Counted from the first letter of the stretch, positions 24,196-34,539 are shown. The stretch is DNA of 34,670 bases from an uncultured Bacteroides sp. (GCA_947074275.1 CAMTPA010000031.1:1-34670); one strand, 5' to 3'. The notes: generated from the letters alone by a model not told the origin. Made by a program: numbers and translations.

Positions 24196-25905
24196 TTACT
24201 TGAAAGATGGTAGTTGATCGCGCGAAACAACGACCTCGCAATCCATCGCATCTTTCCACCAAGCTTCGTCAGCGTGAACTATTGGGTTTCCGTTATCATC
24301 GGTTCCATCATACCACGGCATAAACCAACTCCAGCGAGCACCTGCATTCCATTGCTCTGAGATATTTCCTACTGTGCCACATTCGCTCAATGAAACAATT
24401 TTGCTTCCATATTTAGCAGCTATCGAATTGAACTCTGATGCACAGACATCTGTTCCTTTGCTGTAAATATCACGTCCTATCATATCTACATACTCATCGC
24501 CTGGATACCAATCTGGATCATTACCTTCGGTAGTCCACACCCAAATGAGATTGTTTAAACCTTGCGCTTTGAAGTAGTTGAACATAGCAATCCACATAGC
24601 CTTATGGCTTGCGGCATCTTTGCCCCACCAAAACCAACCTCCAGCTGCTTCGTGGAATGGACGCCACAACACAGGAATAGCTTCATCGTTCAAAAGTTTC
24701 AAATATCCGGCTGCCGATGCTAAATCTTTTGTAAACACTTGATTTTCCCAAGTACCTTCAATAAGCGCATTGGCTGCATCAAAAGCTGTTTGATCTTTGT
24801 AAAACGCATACCCGGTACTTAAATCGGGAGCAACAGTAGAGCCTTCACCATCCACGTATACACCAGTAACAGTATAATCGTGACCACTGACAATTAAGCC
24901 ATTTGTTTTTAGAGCATCTAAGATTTCTTCGGTTATTGTCAAAGTATAATCTCCTGCAATGTCGAAATAATCTGTGCCTGTTGCTATTTCACCCCAAGTT
25001 CCACCATCCTTAAACGAACCTTGCGCACCATTTGCCACATCTTTTACCGTCACACGAATAACATTGCCCACTTGAGCATTTGCAAAAAGAGCCTTATCAG
25101 TATCTGAGTTCATTTGAACACTTGCACTCCAATCCGAAAGCATCACTTCTTCACCAGTCCAAATGGTAGTATTACCTCCACCAGTAGCAGGAGCTACTTT
25201 AGGTACGTTCCAGTGCCACATAGCCGACACAATACCACCTTCGTCACTCCACTCCTTAACAGGAGTAATATCGGCATAGTTAATCCAATTGGCACCAGCA
25301 ACCGACCAAGCTAAGTGTCCATAATCAAAACAATTGATTGCAGGATACCTACCTGTCCATTCATAAACGCGCTTTGACATATCGTAATTCCACGCCACAT
25401 CAGCCATCATAGCAGAAAGAGTTTTTATCTCATAATTATCCACCAAATAAGTAAACAGTTTTTGAGCCGAAGGAATAGCCGAAGGATTGACCAATGTAGT
25501 ACCTATATCTATTGTAGAAAACTGCAACGACACTTCGGGTGCTGGCATCTTATTAGGACCTGTGACAACTCCTGATGGAATTGTCAATATACAGTTTGCG
25601 CCTCTACCAAGCTGTGCTACGATAGTTAGCACCTTATCAACCCCAACTACATTGGCACTAATTAGTTCACCACCTGCTAAAGATAGTTTATCAATATCTT
25701 TTGTTGCAAAAGATATGTTCTTATCATATACAACTTGAATTGTTACTTCACCAGCCTTTACTTTTGAGTCTCCGACACTCGGAGTGGTAGACACCACTAC
25801 GGGTGCCTCCACTGAAGGAATATCAATGTCTACATCATTGTCACAAGCTCCGAAAGCAAATGCAATGAATAGAACGAATATCGCTTTGAATTTATTTATA
25901 TTCAT
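24196..25905 (-). CDS. GH26 beta-mannanase with nested carbohydrate-binding-like domain
   Basis: The 569-residue lipoprotein (F-G-A-C, Cys21, followed by D-N-D-V-D) is likely displayed on the cell surface. It has an Ig-like domain of the Big_5 type (about 33-132), then a GH26 barrel that starts near 145, is interrupted after W-H-W-N-V-P (230-235), and resumes near 365. Catalytic Glu419 (R-P-F-H-E) and Glu508 (L-S-E-C-G) lie in the second part. The insertion (about 245-352) looks like the two C-terminal modules of the neighbouring glycan-binding protein: T-T-I-W-T-G at its start, E-E-I-L-D in the middle, L-I-V-S-G-H-D at the end. Predicted role: endo-cutting of mannan at the surface. Confidence 0.9.
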   Translation of the reverse strand: MNINKFKAIFVLFIAFAFGACDNDVDIDIPSVEAPVVVSTTPSVGDSKVKAGEVTIQVVYDKNISFATKDIDKLSLAGGELISANVVGVDKVLTIVAQLGRGANCILTIPSGVVTGPNKMPAPEVSLQFSTIDIGTTLVNPSAIPSAQKLFTYLVDNYEIKTLSAMMADVAWNYDMSKRVYEWTGRYPAINCFDYGHLAWSVAGANWINYADITPVKEWSDEGGIVSAMWHWNVPKVAPATGGGNTTIWTGEEVMLSDWSASVQMNSDTDKALFANAQVGNVIRVTVKDVANGAQGSFKDGGTWGEIATGTDYFDIAGDYTLTITEEILDALKTNGLIVSGHDYTVTGVYVDGEGSTVAPDLSTGYAFYKDQTAFDAANALIEGTWENQVFTKDLASAAGYLKLLNDEAIPVLWRPFHEAAGGWFWWGKDAASHKAMWIAMFNYFKAQGLNNLIWVWTTEGNDPDWYPGDEYVDMIGRDIYSKGTDVCASEFNSIAAKYGSKIVSLSECGTVGNISEQWNAGARWSWFMPWYDGTDDNGNPIVHADEAWWKDAMDCEVVVSRDQLPSFK

Positions 25906-25923
25906 ATGTACTTATTATTATGA

Positions 25924-28269
25924 TTATTCTAATGTAACTTTATTGAATATCAAATCAGAACCTTGTATGATAATTCCGACATTGGTTTGCCCCTCACACT
26001 CACCTTGCTTGGCTTGTATGTTATCCAATATCTCGCGAGTTAAAGTTACCTCGGTAATGCGACTGGCAAATTCCCAGCCATAGATATCTGTTGGAACCAT
26101 CATTTGTTGACCAATTTCTGGGAATATCAAAGCACTCCAATCACCATAGTTCATTTGAGCTTGTGCCCATACTTGGTCTTTCTGATCGTAATAGAAACGA
26201 AGCTTAGCACCTGCTTTTGTACCATTAAAATTTGCTGCAGGCAGCATTACACGTCCATTATCTCCCCAAGTAATATCTACTGGGCCACTCCAGATTGTAG
26301 TTTCTAACGAAATTTCATACCATATAGATACTTTGTTTATGATACATCCTGCACCTTGAATTACAAATCCTGTGTCACTCCAACCATCATTGGTATTCAT
26401 CACGCGATCATAGATTTCTGAAGTTATTTCAAGTTCAATCATAGAAGGGCAATCATCTGTATTGTATTCAGGCATTGTGATTGTTCCCCAATTTGCATCA
26501 TTTATTTGAATCTGAGTATAAGCATACGATTTCACATAGAAACGCAGTTTAGCACCAGCAGCAAAACCAGCATTTACCAAATCGGCCTTATACAAACGAA
26601 AAGCGTTGCTCCAAGAGCCTAAATCTTGCATTTCACCCATCACCACATTTTCAATCTCAGTAGCAGGTATAAAGTCTATTGAATATTCAATTTCACCATT
26701 TGATGATATTAGTCTAATCTTGGTGTTCTTACCTGCAACCTGTGGAATGCTTATATACAGTTTATCACCAATGATGATATATTGTACAGCTTGATTGTTT
26801 ACTTCCACACTCGTAAGTTTATCTCCATTGGCTACACCTATTTCAAACACTTCTCCGCCTTTAAGTTCAGCGTCTTCAGCTGGTAAAACTGGTATATAAC
26901 AGAATTCCGGCGCATTGACAGTAAGTCTTGGGATTTCTACTGTCTCACCATTTGCCATAGTTAAAATAAGAACTCCAGTCTCAACTCTCATTGTAGGCAT
27001 AACAAGCAACAACAGTTCTGCATTGGTGTTTTCTATTTCAACTTCAGCTCCACCTGTAAAGGTTACTTTTACCACCAAATCAAGGTTACTACCTAAAATC
27101 ACGACTTCACCACCCAATGAAACTTCGCTATTTCCATAAGAAGCAAATTCAGGTTTCAATGTTTCAATCGCTATTTCTACTGAATTGCCACTCGCCGTAT
27201 TCAGCAACATATTGCCAGATATAGCAGTTGCTGGCATAGCAACCACAACCTCGGTAGCTGATTGTGAAACTGGTTTCATCGCTTCCGCTACTCCCGGAAA
27301 AGTTATATCGGTGATTAACTCCATATTCAAACCAGTCAAAGTAATCATCTCTTCAGCACGTAATCCAGTAGATGGAGTTGCTACCACTTCGGTAGGCAAA
27401 GCCATTCCGATATTTGCAATGACAACAGATACACCCGATGCAGGAATCATAACCACTATACCATCCGTCATATCTTCGGGCAAAATAAATTCAATATTTT
27501 CCTTATCTTCAATTGTTTTTAGTCCAAACTCAACTTCATTGCCATTAGGCATTTGTACGCTCTTTACTAAGTCAAGATTTTCACCTTCAAGTGTTATAAT
27601 ATCACCTGGCTTCTTTCCTGTAATATCAGTAATAGCAATCACCGAGGGAAGAGTTACTTGTAGTTCTTCTTTCGAGTAAATCCAGTTTGGAATTTCTGCA
27701 CCATCCGAAATAATGATTTTACCAGTTTGAGCCTCTTCGGGAACTGTCAACACAATCTCTTGGCGACTTTGGCTGATGAAATCATCGGCTATAACAATTA
27801 CATTATCACCAAAGATTACCTCTGCTATTAAGTTTAGATATTCGCCTTTCAGAGTAAGGGTTTCTCCCGGTTTAATAATTTCGGGCATTAACTCCTCCAA
27901 GTCAATCGGTTCTGTAAAAGCCAACTCTGTTTTAGTTATAATACTTCCTTGATTCGTTTTTAAAGTAAGCAAACCCGGTTCTGCTGTTTGAGGAACAGTA
28001 ATGCGAATCTCAGTATCACTAACAACATTAATATCAGTAATATCTTCGCAGCCTGGGATAGTGATCGCAGTAACATTATTCATTCCGCTTCCTAAGAAAC
28101 GTAATTCTCCGCCACGAGCTACTGGGCTGGGGCCAAACACATTAAGTTTTACGCCACCTGTGTATTGATTCGTGTCTTCATCATTATTATTACAAGACGA
28201 AAACGAAAGACAGTTTAAAAGTATTAGACACATCGTCCAGACTGCCGAATATTTATATATTTTCTTCAT
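25924..28269 (-). CDS. Surface glycan-binding lipoprotein, IPT repeats plus two CBM-like modules
   Basis: The 781-residue protein has a lipoprotein signal (S-S-C, Cys26) followed by N-N-N-D-E-D, an acidic stretch typical of surface export in Bacteroidota. Six IPT/TIG-type Ig-like repeats follow (about 43-117, 121-206, 208-290, 292-370, 372-453, 455-534; most repeat a G-G/P-G-E-x-hydrophobic-G pattern). Two related beta-sandwich modules end the protein (540-650 and 655-781), sharing A-G-A-K-L-R-F-Y and an I-Q-G strand near their ends. No catalytic residues are evident. It probably holds mannan at the surface beside SusCD, the IPT stack acting as a spacer. Next genes are spaced 18 and 21 bp away. 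Confidence 0.85.
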   Translation of the reverse strand: MKKIYKYSAVWTMCLILLNCLSFSSCNNNDEDTNQYTGGVKLNVFGPSPVARGGELRFLGSGMNNVTAITIPGCEDITDINVVSDTEIRITVPQTAEPGLLTLKTNQGSIITKTELAFTEPIDLEELMPEIIKPGETLTLKGEYLNLIAEVIFGDNVIVIADDFISQSRQEIVLTVPEEAQTGKIIISDGAEIPNWIYSKEELQVTLPSVIAITDITGKKPGDIITLEGENLDLVKSVQMPNGNEVEFGLKTIEDKENIEFILPEDMTDGIVVMIPASGVSVVIANIGMALPTEVVATPSTGLRAEEMITLTGLNMELITDITFPGVAEAMKPVSQSATEVVVAMPATAISGNMLLNTASGNSVEIAIETLKPEFASYGNSEVSLGGEVVILGSNLDLVVKVTFTGGAEVEIENTNAELLLLVMPTMRVETGVLILTMANGETVEIPRLTVNAPEFCYIPVLPAEDAELKGGEVFEIGVANGDKLTSVEVNNQAVQYIIIGDKLYISIPQVAGKNTKIRLISSNGEIEYSIDFIPATEIENVVMGEMQDLGSWSNAFRLYKADLVNAGFAAGAKLRFYVKSYAYTQIQINDANWGTITMPEYNTDDCPSMIELEITSEIYDRVMNTNDGWSDTGFVIQGAGCIINKVSIWYEISLETTIWSGPVDITWGDNGRVMLPAANFNGTKAGAKLRFYYDQKDQVWAQAQMNYGDWSALIFPEIGQQMMVPTDIYGWEFASRITEVTLTREILDNIQAKQGECEGQTNVGIIIQGSDLIFNKVTLE

Positions 28270-28290
28270 ATCACTAATTCAATTTATGGA

Positions 28291-29568
28291 TTATTCAATA
28301 GGAACTACGCGAATGTTATCTATCAGGATAGTTGGTGTACAATCCTTACCTTCCACTCCACCATTCCAAACAAAGAACGTCAAGCCATCAAGCATCGTCT
28401 TATCAAGTGCAACATCACATTTATTACCTTCGTGTGTTTTGTTGAAATCGGCAAGATTTAACGACACAGTCACCCATTTGCCATCCGTATCGTACGAACC
28501 TGTATTTCTCCAAGGTATCCATAAGCCACGAGGAACATTTGTATCGCTAAAATAAGCATTGTTTCCTAATGGGTTATCGTAGAAAATAATTTGTAAGCCT
28601 CCCGATTGCCAAGGATTAGATGATGGAACATTTACCTCGAATTTAATTTGCAGTTTATTTATTCCATATTCATCTACCATTTCTCCAAAAGCTTTATGAG
28701 AAGTAAGTTTACTATTAGCATCAGGCCAATAATTGAAAGAGAAAGCATCTTCAGCCCAAGTAGTGCCCACGCCACCAGCCATATCACCAGTAAAACAAAT
28801 GTAGGCTCCGTCTAAGCTATTTTCATCTTCTTCCTTTTTCACCTTACTACCATCTCTCCATCCTTGACCAATAGCTAAACCTCCATGAGAACCATCCCAA
28901 TCGAACAATACATTGCGTGTATCATAATAGCGGAACTTAGAACGACCTACACCATAAATAGATTTCACATTTATATAACCAGAGATTGCATTATCCGGAA
29001 GAATAAAACTGATTGCAGTTTTAGTTATTTGAGTTATTTGAGTAGCCTCAACATTACCAGCCATTGTGATGGTCAAAGGAACATTCGGATCATCAATAAA
29101 GAAATCACCATAAAGCGTCACCTCACTCCCTGGCTTAGCAAACTCACACGACATTGAATTTACCGTTGGTGATGGCACTAATACTTTAAAGTCATATTTA
29201 ACGGTATCCTTCGACTGCGTCACCATATAGATTTTATCAGTAACAACCGAGGGAATATCTTTAGGAACATCAACGATTAATGTATGATTTGTAATATAAC
29301 TTGTGTTTAAAACAGCTTTTTGATCATTAAAGTACAATTCGTAAACACTACGTAAATTCTCACCCACCAAGCAAATGTTGCTTGACATATAAGCACCTGT
29401 AAGCAGTGAATCAGAAGCTGCAATATCGGTAACTCTTACATACTTCACTGTAGGAGCACCATTAGCTACCTCATATTTATCAGGCTCATCTTCGCAGGAT
29501 GCTAATGAAAACCCCATTGCAAGAAGAAGAGTTGCAAAGAAATAGTTTATATATCTATAATTTTTCAT
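28291..29568 (-). CDS. Surface glycan-binding lipoprotein (SGBP-B type)
   Basis: The 425-residue lipoprotein (L-A-S-C, Cys25, then E-D-E-P-D) follows SusD, where Bacteroidota glycan loci place their glycan-binding proteins. It has two Ig/IPT-like domains (about 35-130 and 131-213) and a C-terminal beta-rich domain (about 217-425) starting N-V-L-F-D-W-D-G and ending T-I-L-I-D-N-I-R-V, resembling the xyloglucan-binding domain of SGBP-B proteins. Several Trp residues (such as W-K/W-I-P-W-R-N) could stack on sugar. Binding of mannan is inferred from the locus. Confidence 0.82.
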   Translation of the reverse strand: MKNYRYINYFFATLLLAMGFSLASCEDEPDKYEVANGAPTVKYVRVTDIAASDSLLTGAYMSSNICLVGENLRSVYELYFNDQKAVLNTSYITNHTLIVDVPKDIPSVVTDKIYMVTQSKDTVKYDFKVLVPSPTVNSMSCEFAKPGSEVTLYGDFFIDDPNVPLTITMAGNVEATQITQITKTAISFILPDNAISGYINVKSIYGVGRSKFRYYDTRNVLFDWDGSHGGLAIGQGWRDGSKVKKEEDENSLDGAYICFTGDMAGGVGTTWAEDAFSFNYWPDANSKLTSHKAFGEMVDEYGINKLQIKFEVNVPSSNPWQSGGLQIIFYDNPLGNNAYFSDTNVPRGLWIPWRNTGSYDTDGKWVTVSLNLADFNKTHEGNKCDVALDKTMLDGLTFFVWNGGVEGKDCTPTILIDNIRVVPIE

Positions 29569-29586
29569 CTTTCAGTCTATTAAATA

Positions 29587-31305
29587 TTAATAACTATATT
29601 CACTACGTACATCTACGTGTATCGGATCTTTCATTAGATTAGGATTAAACACCACATCTTCTGTAGGGAAAGGTAATGTAAAACTTGATATTGTAACATT
29701 TGGAGCCTTAGCATCTGGGTTATAACGTACATCCGTACTGACTGCCCAGCTTCCTGATTCGAAATATGATTTATAAACGTCACTGATGCCATAGTAAACA
29801 TCACGGCGTTGATTAGTCAACTCATTGATTGCACGTTGTGATTCATAATATGAAAGACGTACATAATCGTACCACCTATCCCCTTCACAAGCTAATTCTA
29901 AACGTCGTTCTTTCCAAACATCTTCCCAAGTGATTGTTGTTTTTGGAGTCGTGTTAGGAATTGCACGACTACGTACAGCATTGTAAGCAGCTAATGCACT
30001 TGCATCCGATGTAGAAGATGCAACTCCCATTTTTGCTTCCGCATAAACCAAATAAACATCAGAAAGGCGAAGAATATGTGTTGCTAAGCCACTGTACATA
30101 TTACCAGCCGAGACACCCAGTCCTAAAATATGATCGTTATTATTTCCATAGAGATGTTTCACAAAGTTTGCACCAGTAGGAGTTTGCAATTCACCAGCAG
30201 GTCCCCCCTTACCATATTCACCATCATAAATAAATTTCAAATAATCAAAACCGCCCTTATCTTGCCAGAAATAACTATATACATCACCAGCCATCATCAT
30301 AGTAGCTTGGCGACGAGTGTCTATATCTGAACGACTATCAGGACTTTCAAGTGCGCTAATACCAAAAGCATCTTGCAAGTCTACCGATATTCCTTTGTAA
30401 CCACCCCAACAATCACCAAATTCATCAAAACCAACCATTGCTAAGTCTGATTGAAGTGTATTTTGTTGTGTCCAAGGGTCACGACCAGCAGACCAATGCC
30501 AAGAGATAAGGCACTCTTCGTTCTTATTATTGGCCAAACGGAATACATCTGAATAGTTGGCTAAAAGATTACGTCCTGAGTTATCGATAACATCTTTGGC
30601 ATACTGAGCAGCTTTAGCCAAATCATCAGCATTACGTGTACCGCTAACACCCGATTTTGTCAGATAAACTTTAGCCAATAAGCCTTTAGCACTGTATTGA
30701 TCAATACGCCCTAACTCACTTTTGCCAGGAAGAAGCTCTATGGCTTTTTCTAATGTCATTATAATATATTCGTACACATCAGCCTTTTCAACTTTAAATT
30801 TTGTATTGTAACTACCACTATTCAAGTCAGCCGTATTATCGTGTACAATGGGCACAGCTCCAAAGCTACGTACAAGGTAAAAATAGGCCATTGCTTTCCA
30901 AGTAAGACATTCGCCCATACATTGATTTATAACTTGTTGCGTAGCACTCGCTGTTTTTAAACGATTATACACTGTATTAGCGTGTCCAATTGCAGCCCAA
31001 AGAGAATAAGACATATTTACCAAATCGTTGTCAGTACCATTGACAGTAAAGTTTAGATAGGGGCTTGAGCCAGCATAAACGTTACCAGACATTACCTCAC
31101 CCACACTAATAAATCCGCGTTGAAAATCATACCAAGGTGAGTTGTACAGGTAGTTTACCCCTTGAATACATTGCTCGCTATTTTGATAGAAATTGGACTC
31201 ATTATAGTTATCTTCGGTAGGACGATCCAAGAAGTTTTCACAAGAAGCCATTCCTATACCCATTAGAGCAGTAAACGTCCAATATTTAAAATATTTTAAT
31301 TTCAT
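29587..31305 (-). CDS. susD: SusD/RagB-family outer-membrane lipoprotein
   Basis: The 572-residue protein is the lid of the SusCD importer. It has a lipoprotein signal (M-A-S-C, Cys22) and SusD hallmarks: E-N-F-L-D at the mature N terminus, R-L-S-D-V-Y-L-V-Y-A-E-A near 425 and W-K-E-R-R-L-E-L-A-C-E-G-D-R-W-Y-D near 465. TPR-like helices form its scaffold. It is 18 bp downstream of susC and 18 bp upstream of the glycan-binding gene, so these are co-transcribed. Substrate specificity for beta-mannan oligosaccharides is inferred from the enzymes in the locus. Confidence 0.95.
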   Translation of the reverse strand: MKLKYFKYWTFTALMGIGMASCENFLDRPTEDNYNESNFYQNSEQCIQGVNYLYNSPWYDFQRGFISVGEVMSGNVYAGSSPYLNFTVNGTDNDLVNMSYSLWAAIGHANTVYNRLKTASATQQVINQCMGECLTWKAMAYFYLVRSFGAVPIVHDNTADLNSGSYNTKFKVEKADVYEYIIMTLEKAIELLPGKSELGRIDQYSAKGLLAKVYLTKSGVSGTRNADDLAKAAQYAKDVIDNSGRNLLANYSDVFRLANNKNEECLISWHWSAGRDPWTQQNTLQSDLAMVGFDEFGDCWGGYKGISVDLQDAFGISALESPDSRSDIDTRRQATMMMAGDVYSYFWQDKGGFDYLKFIYDGEYGKGGPAGELQTPTGANFVKHLYGNNNDHILGLGVSAGNMYSGLATHILRLSDVYLVYAEAKMGVASSTSDASALAAYNAVRSRAIPNTTPKTTITWEDVWKERRLELACEGDRWYDYVRLSYYESQRAINELTNQRRDVYYGISDVYKSYFESGSWAVSTDVRYNPDAKAPNVTISSFTLPFPTEDVVFNPNLMKDPIHVDVRSEYSY

Positions 31306-31323
31306 AATTCTGTGTTTTAAAGT

Positions 31324-34300
31324 TTAGAATGCAATATTCAAACCAAATGAATAAACTGTTGGCGAGGGATAACGGCCATTATCCAGTCCATATACATTCA
31401 CACTTGCTGTACTTGCTCCGATTTCAGGATCATATCCATCATACTTAGTGATAGTAAATAGGTTTTGGATATTAGCGTAAATGCGCAAATTCTCAATTCT
31501 TAGTTTTTGAATCATCGGTTTTGGAAATGTATATCCAAGTGATACATTTTTCAAACGAATATACGATCCGTCTTCAACATATCGGTCACTAATACGGTCA
31601 TTATCATTAGGGTCATTAATGGTTGCACGTGGTGTTCTTGACGTTGGATTAGCCACTGTTACATTTGTAATGTCATTATACCACATTGTTCCATCTGTGT
31701 ATACTTTGTTAGGGTCTATTGGTATCAGCTGTGTACGGTCACCGACAGAGTTCAATTGATTAGTCCACGCCGAATTCATATGAGTAAGCTTCATCCCGAT
31801 ATAATTGTATACTTTATTTCCATAAGACCCATTAAAGAAGAGAGACAAATCAAAGTTTTTATAGCGAAATGTATTAGTCCAACCAAATGTAAATTTAGGC
31901 ATTGGAGAACCTATATTCGTTTTATCATAATCGTCAATAATACCATCGGGTATCCCATCGGGGCCACTAATATCTTTATATTTAATATCACCTACCCATA
32001 CTGTATTTGTACGATCGAATACTCCATTAGTAGGATATTTTGCAGGCTTAGGAGATGTTTGCAAATCTTCTAAATCTTTATAAACACCATCACAAACAAA
32101 ACCGTAGAAGTTGAATAATGATTCACCAATTGTAGATACACTCACTACGTCAGTCCATTGCCCATAACCTACAATCTGCGCATTTGCTGTGCCGGCCAAA
32201 CCTTTCAATTTATTTCTATTAAAAGAGATTTGAAAATCAGAATCCCACTGGAATTGACCTGTTAAAGGACGAGTATTTAATGTGATTTCATATCCCGTAT
32301 TCTCTATATCACCATAATTACCTTTAGGAGCGGCCAAAGCAGAAGATCCATTACCCGAAGTACCCATATAAGATGGTAATTGTAAAGGCATCAACATATC
32401 ACTCGATTTTTTCTTGTAGTATTCGAGAACAAGGCCTATGCGTTCGTTGAAAAAGCTCAAGTCAAGACCCACATTCCATTGCTCTTGCGATTCCCAGCGA
32501 ATCCCTGTATTAGGAATGTTTGATGGTCGGTATCCCATACCCAAACCACTGGGCATACGAATAATAGAGGTGCCCCAAGCATATCCACCGATATTTGAGT
32601 TACCAGTTTGGCCCCAGCCTAAACGAAGTTTACCATTGGTGATTACATCTGAAAGCGGTGCAAAGAATTTCTCGTTAGAAAAACGCCAAGAGAAAGCTGC
32701 GGAATGAAAACCTGCCCAGCGATTTTTAGGTCCAAAGTTTGAAGAGCCATCATAGCGATAGGTATATGTACCAAGATAACGATCTGCATAATTGTAAGTC
32801 AAACGAGTAAAAAATGAAACCATAGCAGAACTACCAAAGCCTGCATTAATAGAAGGTGTACCTGTACCTAATGCAGGGTTATGCACTTCATCTGAAGGCA
32901 GTCCGCTATTGAATATGCTTGTATTATCCCAACTCGATTCATAACACTCTTGCCCCACCATTGCTGTGAATGATTGATTGTCAGTAATATTCCCAGAGTA
33001 AGTTACGTAGTTCTTGATTTGCCAAAAGGTAGCGCTACCTTTTTGAATGCTACTTTCATTACTTGAACGAACCCATCCGCCGAGGTCAACCATTGGTTTA
33101 TAGCGCTCACCCTTATTTGCGCTTATATCGAAACCAAGTTCAGCATGCCAAACAAGATTCTTGATAGGAGTTACTTCAAAGAATATGTTACCAGTTAATT
33201 TTTGACGATGTAACTGGATATCATCCATCATAGCCAACGCAATCGGGTTGGGATTAGTCCAACCTTCGCGAACAACCGTAGCATAGCTACCATCTATATT
33301 GTAAATTGGAATATCGGGAAGTGAAGTCAATGAGTAATTTATCAAGCCCTGATCGCTATCAGCCAATTTTAAATCGTCGTTGGTAGAAGTAAAAGTAGCA
33401 CTTACACCCAATTTTAACCATTTCTTCAACTGAGCATCAAGATTGGTACGAAAACTCAAACGGTTGAAGTTTGAACCGATGATAGTACCGTCTTGATCCA
33501 TAAATGCAGCCGACACATAATATTGTACTTTTTCCGTACCACCTTGTGCAGCTATTTGGTGTTGTTGTTGCAAAGCAGTGCGGAAAATAGCATCTTGCCA
33601 GTTTGTGCCAACACCCAATAAGGAAGGATCTGAATAGATTGTATTTGGATCGCTCAGCTCACCTGAATTGGCTAAATCATTATAGAATCCTGCATATTCA
33701 CGAAGATTCATCATATCCAAGCGTTTTGTTTGACGCTGTACAGCAAACATACCATCGTAGGTAAATTTAGCCTCACCTGCCTTACCACGCTTAGTGGTAA
33801 TCAACACAACACCATTTGAGCCTTGTGCACCATAAATAGCTGTTGCAGAAGCATCTTTCAAGATTTCCATACTCACAATATCAGCAGGATTGATGGTTGA
33901 AAGTGGAGAAATTGTAGATACCGATCCATTGCCAAGCGCATCACCCAAACCAAAAGATGAACCACTCTGTCCATTACCCTGAACAGGTACACCATCTATC
34001 ACATAAAGAGGTTCCGCATTTGCGTTGATTGTGGCTTGACCACGAACACGAATAGATGTTGATGAACCCGGAGCACCCGATGTTGAAACCGCTGTTACAC
34101 CAGCTGCACGTCCTTGTAACGACTGATCGAGATTGGTAATGATTGAACCTTTTATCTTGTCTTCTCCCATAGTAACAGAAGCACCAGAAAGATCGCTCTT
34201 CTTCATAGTACCATAACCAACTACAACAACTTCACCCAATAATTCTGAATCTTCTTTCAATGCTACTCGTATCGATTTCTTTCCAGCAAGCGAAACTTCT

Positions 34301-34539
34301 TGAGTTTTATAACCGATACACGAAATAACAAGCGTACTTTTATCGGTAGGAACACTGAGCGAAAAAGCTCCATCAAGATCGGCTATAGCACCCGTATTGG
34401 TACCTTTCACTAAAACGTTTGCGCCTATCAGAGGCGATCCGTCGGTGGCATCGATGACCACCCCTGTGACAGTAGTTTGTTGTGCATATAGCTGGCTACT
34501 AATTGCAAGAGCCATTAAAAACAGCATAATGTTTTTCAT
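31324..34539 (-). CDS. susC: SusC/RagA-family TonB-dependent transporter
   Basis: The 1071-residue outer-membrane barrel imports oligosaccharides with SusD and TonB energy. After a Sec signal (Y-A-Q) comes a carboxypeptidase-regulatory-like domain (about 22-95, T-V-T-G-V-V-I-D and G-A-N-V-L-V-K-G-T), then a TonB-box-like E-V-V-V-V-G-Y-G, the plug with D-V/I-G-V-P-V motifs and the barrel ending in aromatic Phe (L-N-I-A-F). There is no STN domain, so no anti-sigma signalling is expected. The ATG at 34539 was chosen; the longer frame would begin with GTG at 34548. Confidence 0.95.
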   Translation of the reverse strand: MKNIMLFLMALAISSQLYAQQTTVTGVVIDATDGSPLIGANVLVKGTNTGAIADLDGAFSLSVPTDKSTLVISCIGYKTQEVSLAGKKSIRVALKEDSELLGEVVVVGYGTMKKSDLSGASVTMGEDKIKGSIITNLDQSLQGRAAGVTAVSTSGAPGSSTSIRVRGQATINANAEPLYVIDGVPVQGNGQSGSSFGLGDALGNGSVSTISPLSTINPADIVSMEILKDASATAIYGAQGSNGVVLITTKRGKAGEAKFTYDGMFAVQRQTKRLDMMNLREYAGFYNDLANSGELSDPNTIYSDPSLLGVGTNWQDAIFRTALQQQHQIAAQGGTEKVQYYVSAAFMDQDGTIIGSNFNRLSFRTNLDAQLKKWLKLGVSATFTSTNDDLKLADSDQGLINYSLTSLPDIPIYNIDGSYATVVREGWTNPNPIALAMMDDIQLHRQKLTGNIFFEVTPIKNLVWHAELGFDISANKGERYKPMVDLGGWVRSSNESSIQKGSATFWQIKNYVTYSGNITDNQSFTAMVGQECYESSWDNTSIFNSGLPSDEVHNPALGTGTPSINAGFGSSAMVSFFTRLTYNYADRYLGTYTYRYDGSSNFGPKNRWAGFHSAAFSWRFSNEKFFAPLSDVITNGKLRLGWGQTGNSNIGGYAWGTSIIRMPSGLGMGYRPSNIPNTGIRWESQEQWNVGLDLSFFNERIGLVLEYYKKKSSDMLMPLQLPSYMGTSGNGSSALAAPKGNYGDIENTGYEITLNTRPLTGQFQWDSDFQISFNRNKLKGLAGTANAQIVGYGQWTDVVSVSTIGESLFNFYGFVCDGVYKDLEDLQTSPKPAKYPTNGVFDRTNTVWVGDIKYKDISGPDGIPDGIIDDYDKTNIGSPMPKFTFGWTNTFRYKNFDLSLFFNGSYGNKVYNYIGMKLTHMNSAWTNQLNSVGDRTQLIPIDPNKVYTDGTMWYNDITNVTVANPTSRTPRATINDPNDNDRISDRYVEDGSYIRLKNVSLGYTFPKPMIQKLRIENLRIYANIQNLFTITKYDGYDPEIGASTASVNVYGLDNGRYPSPTVYSFGLNIAF

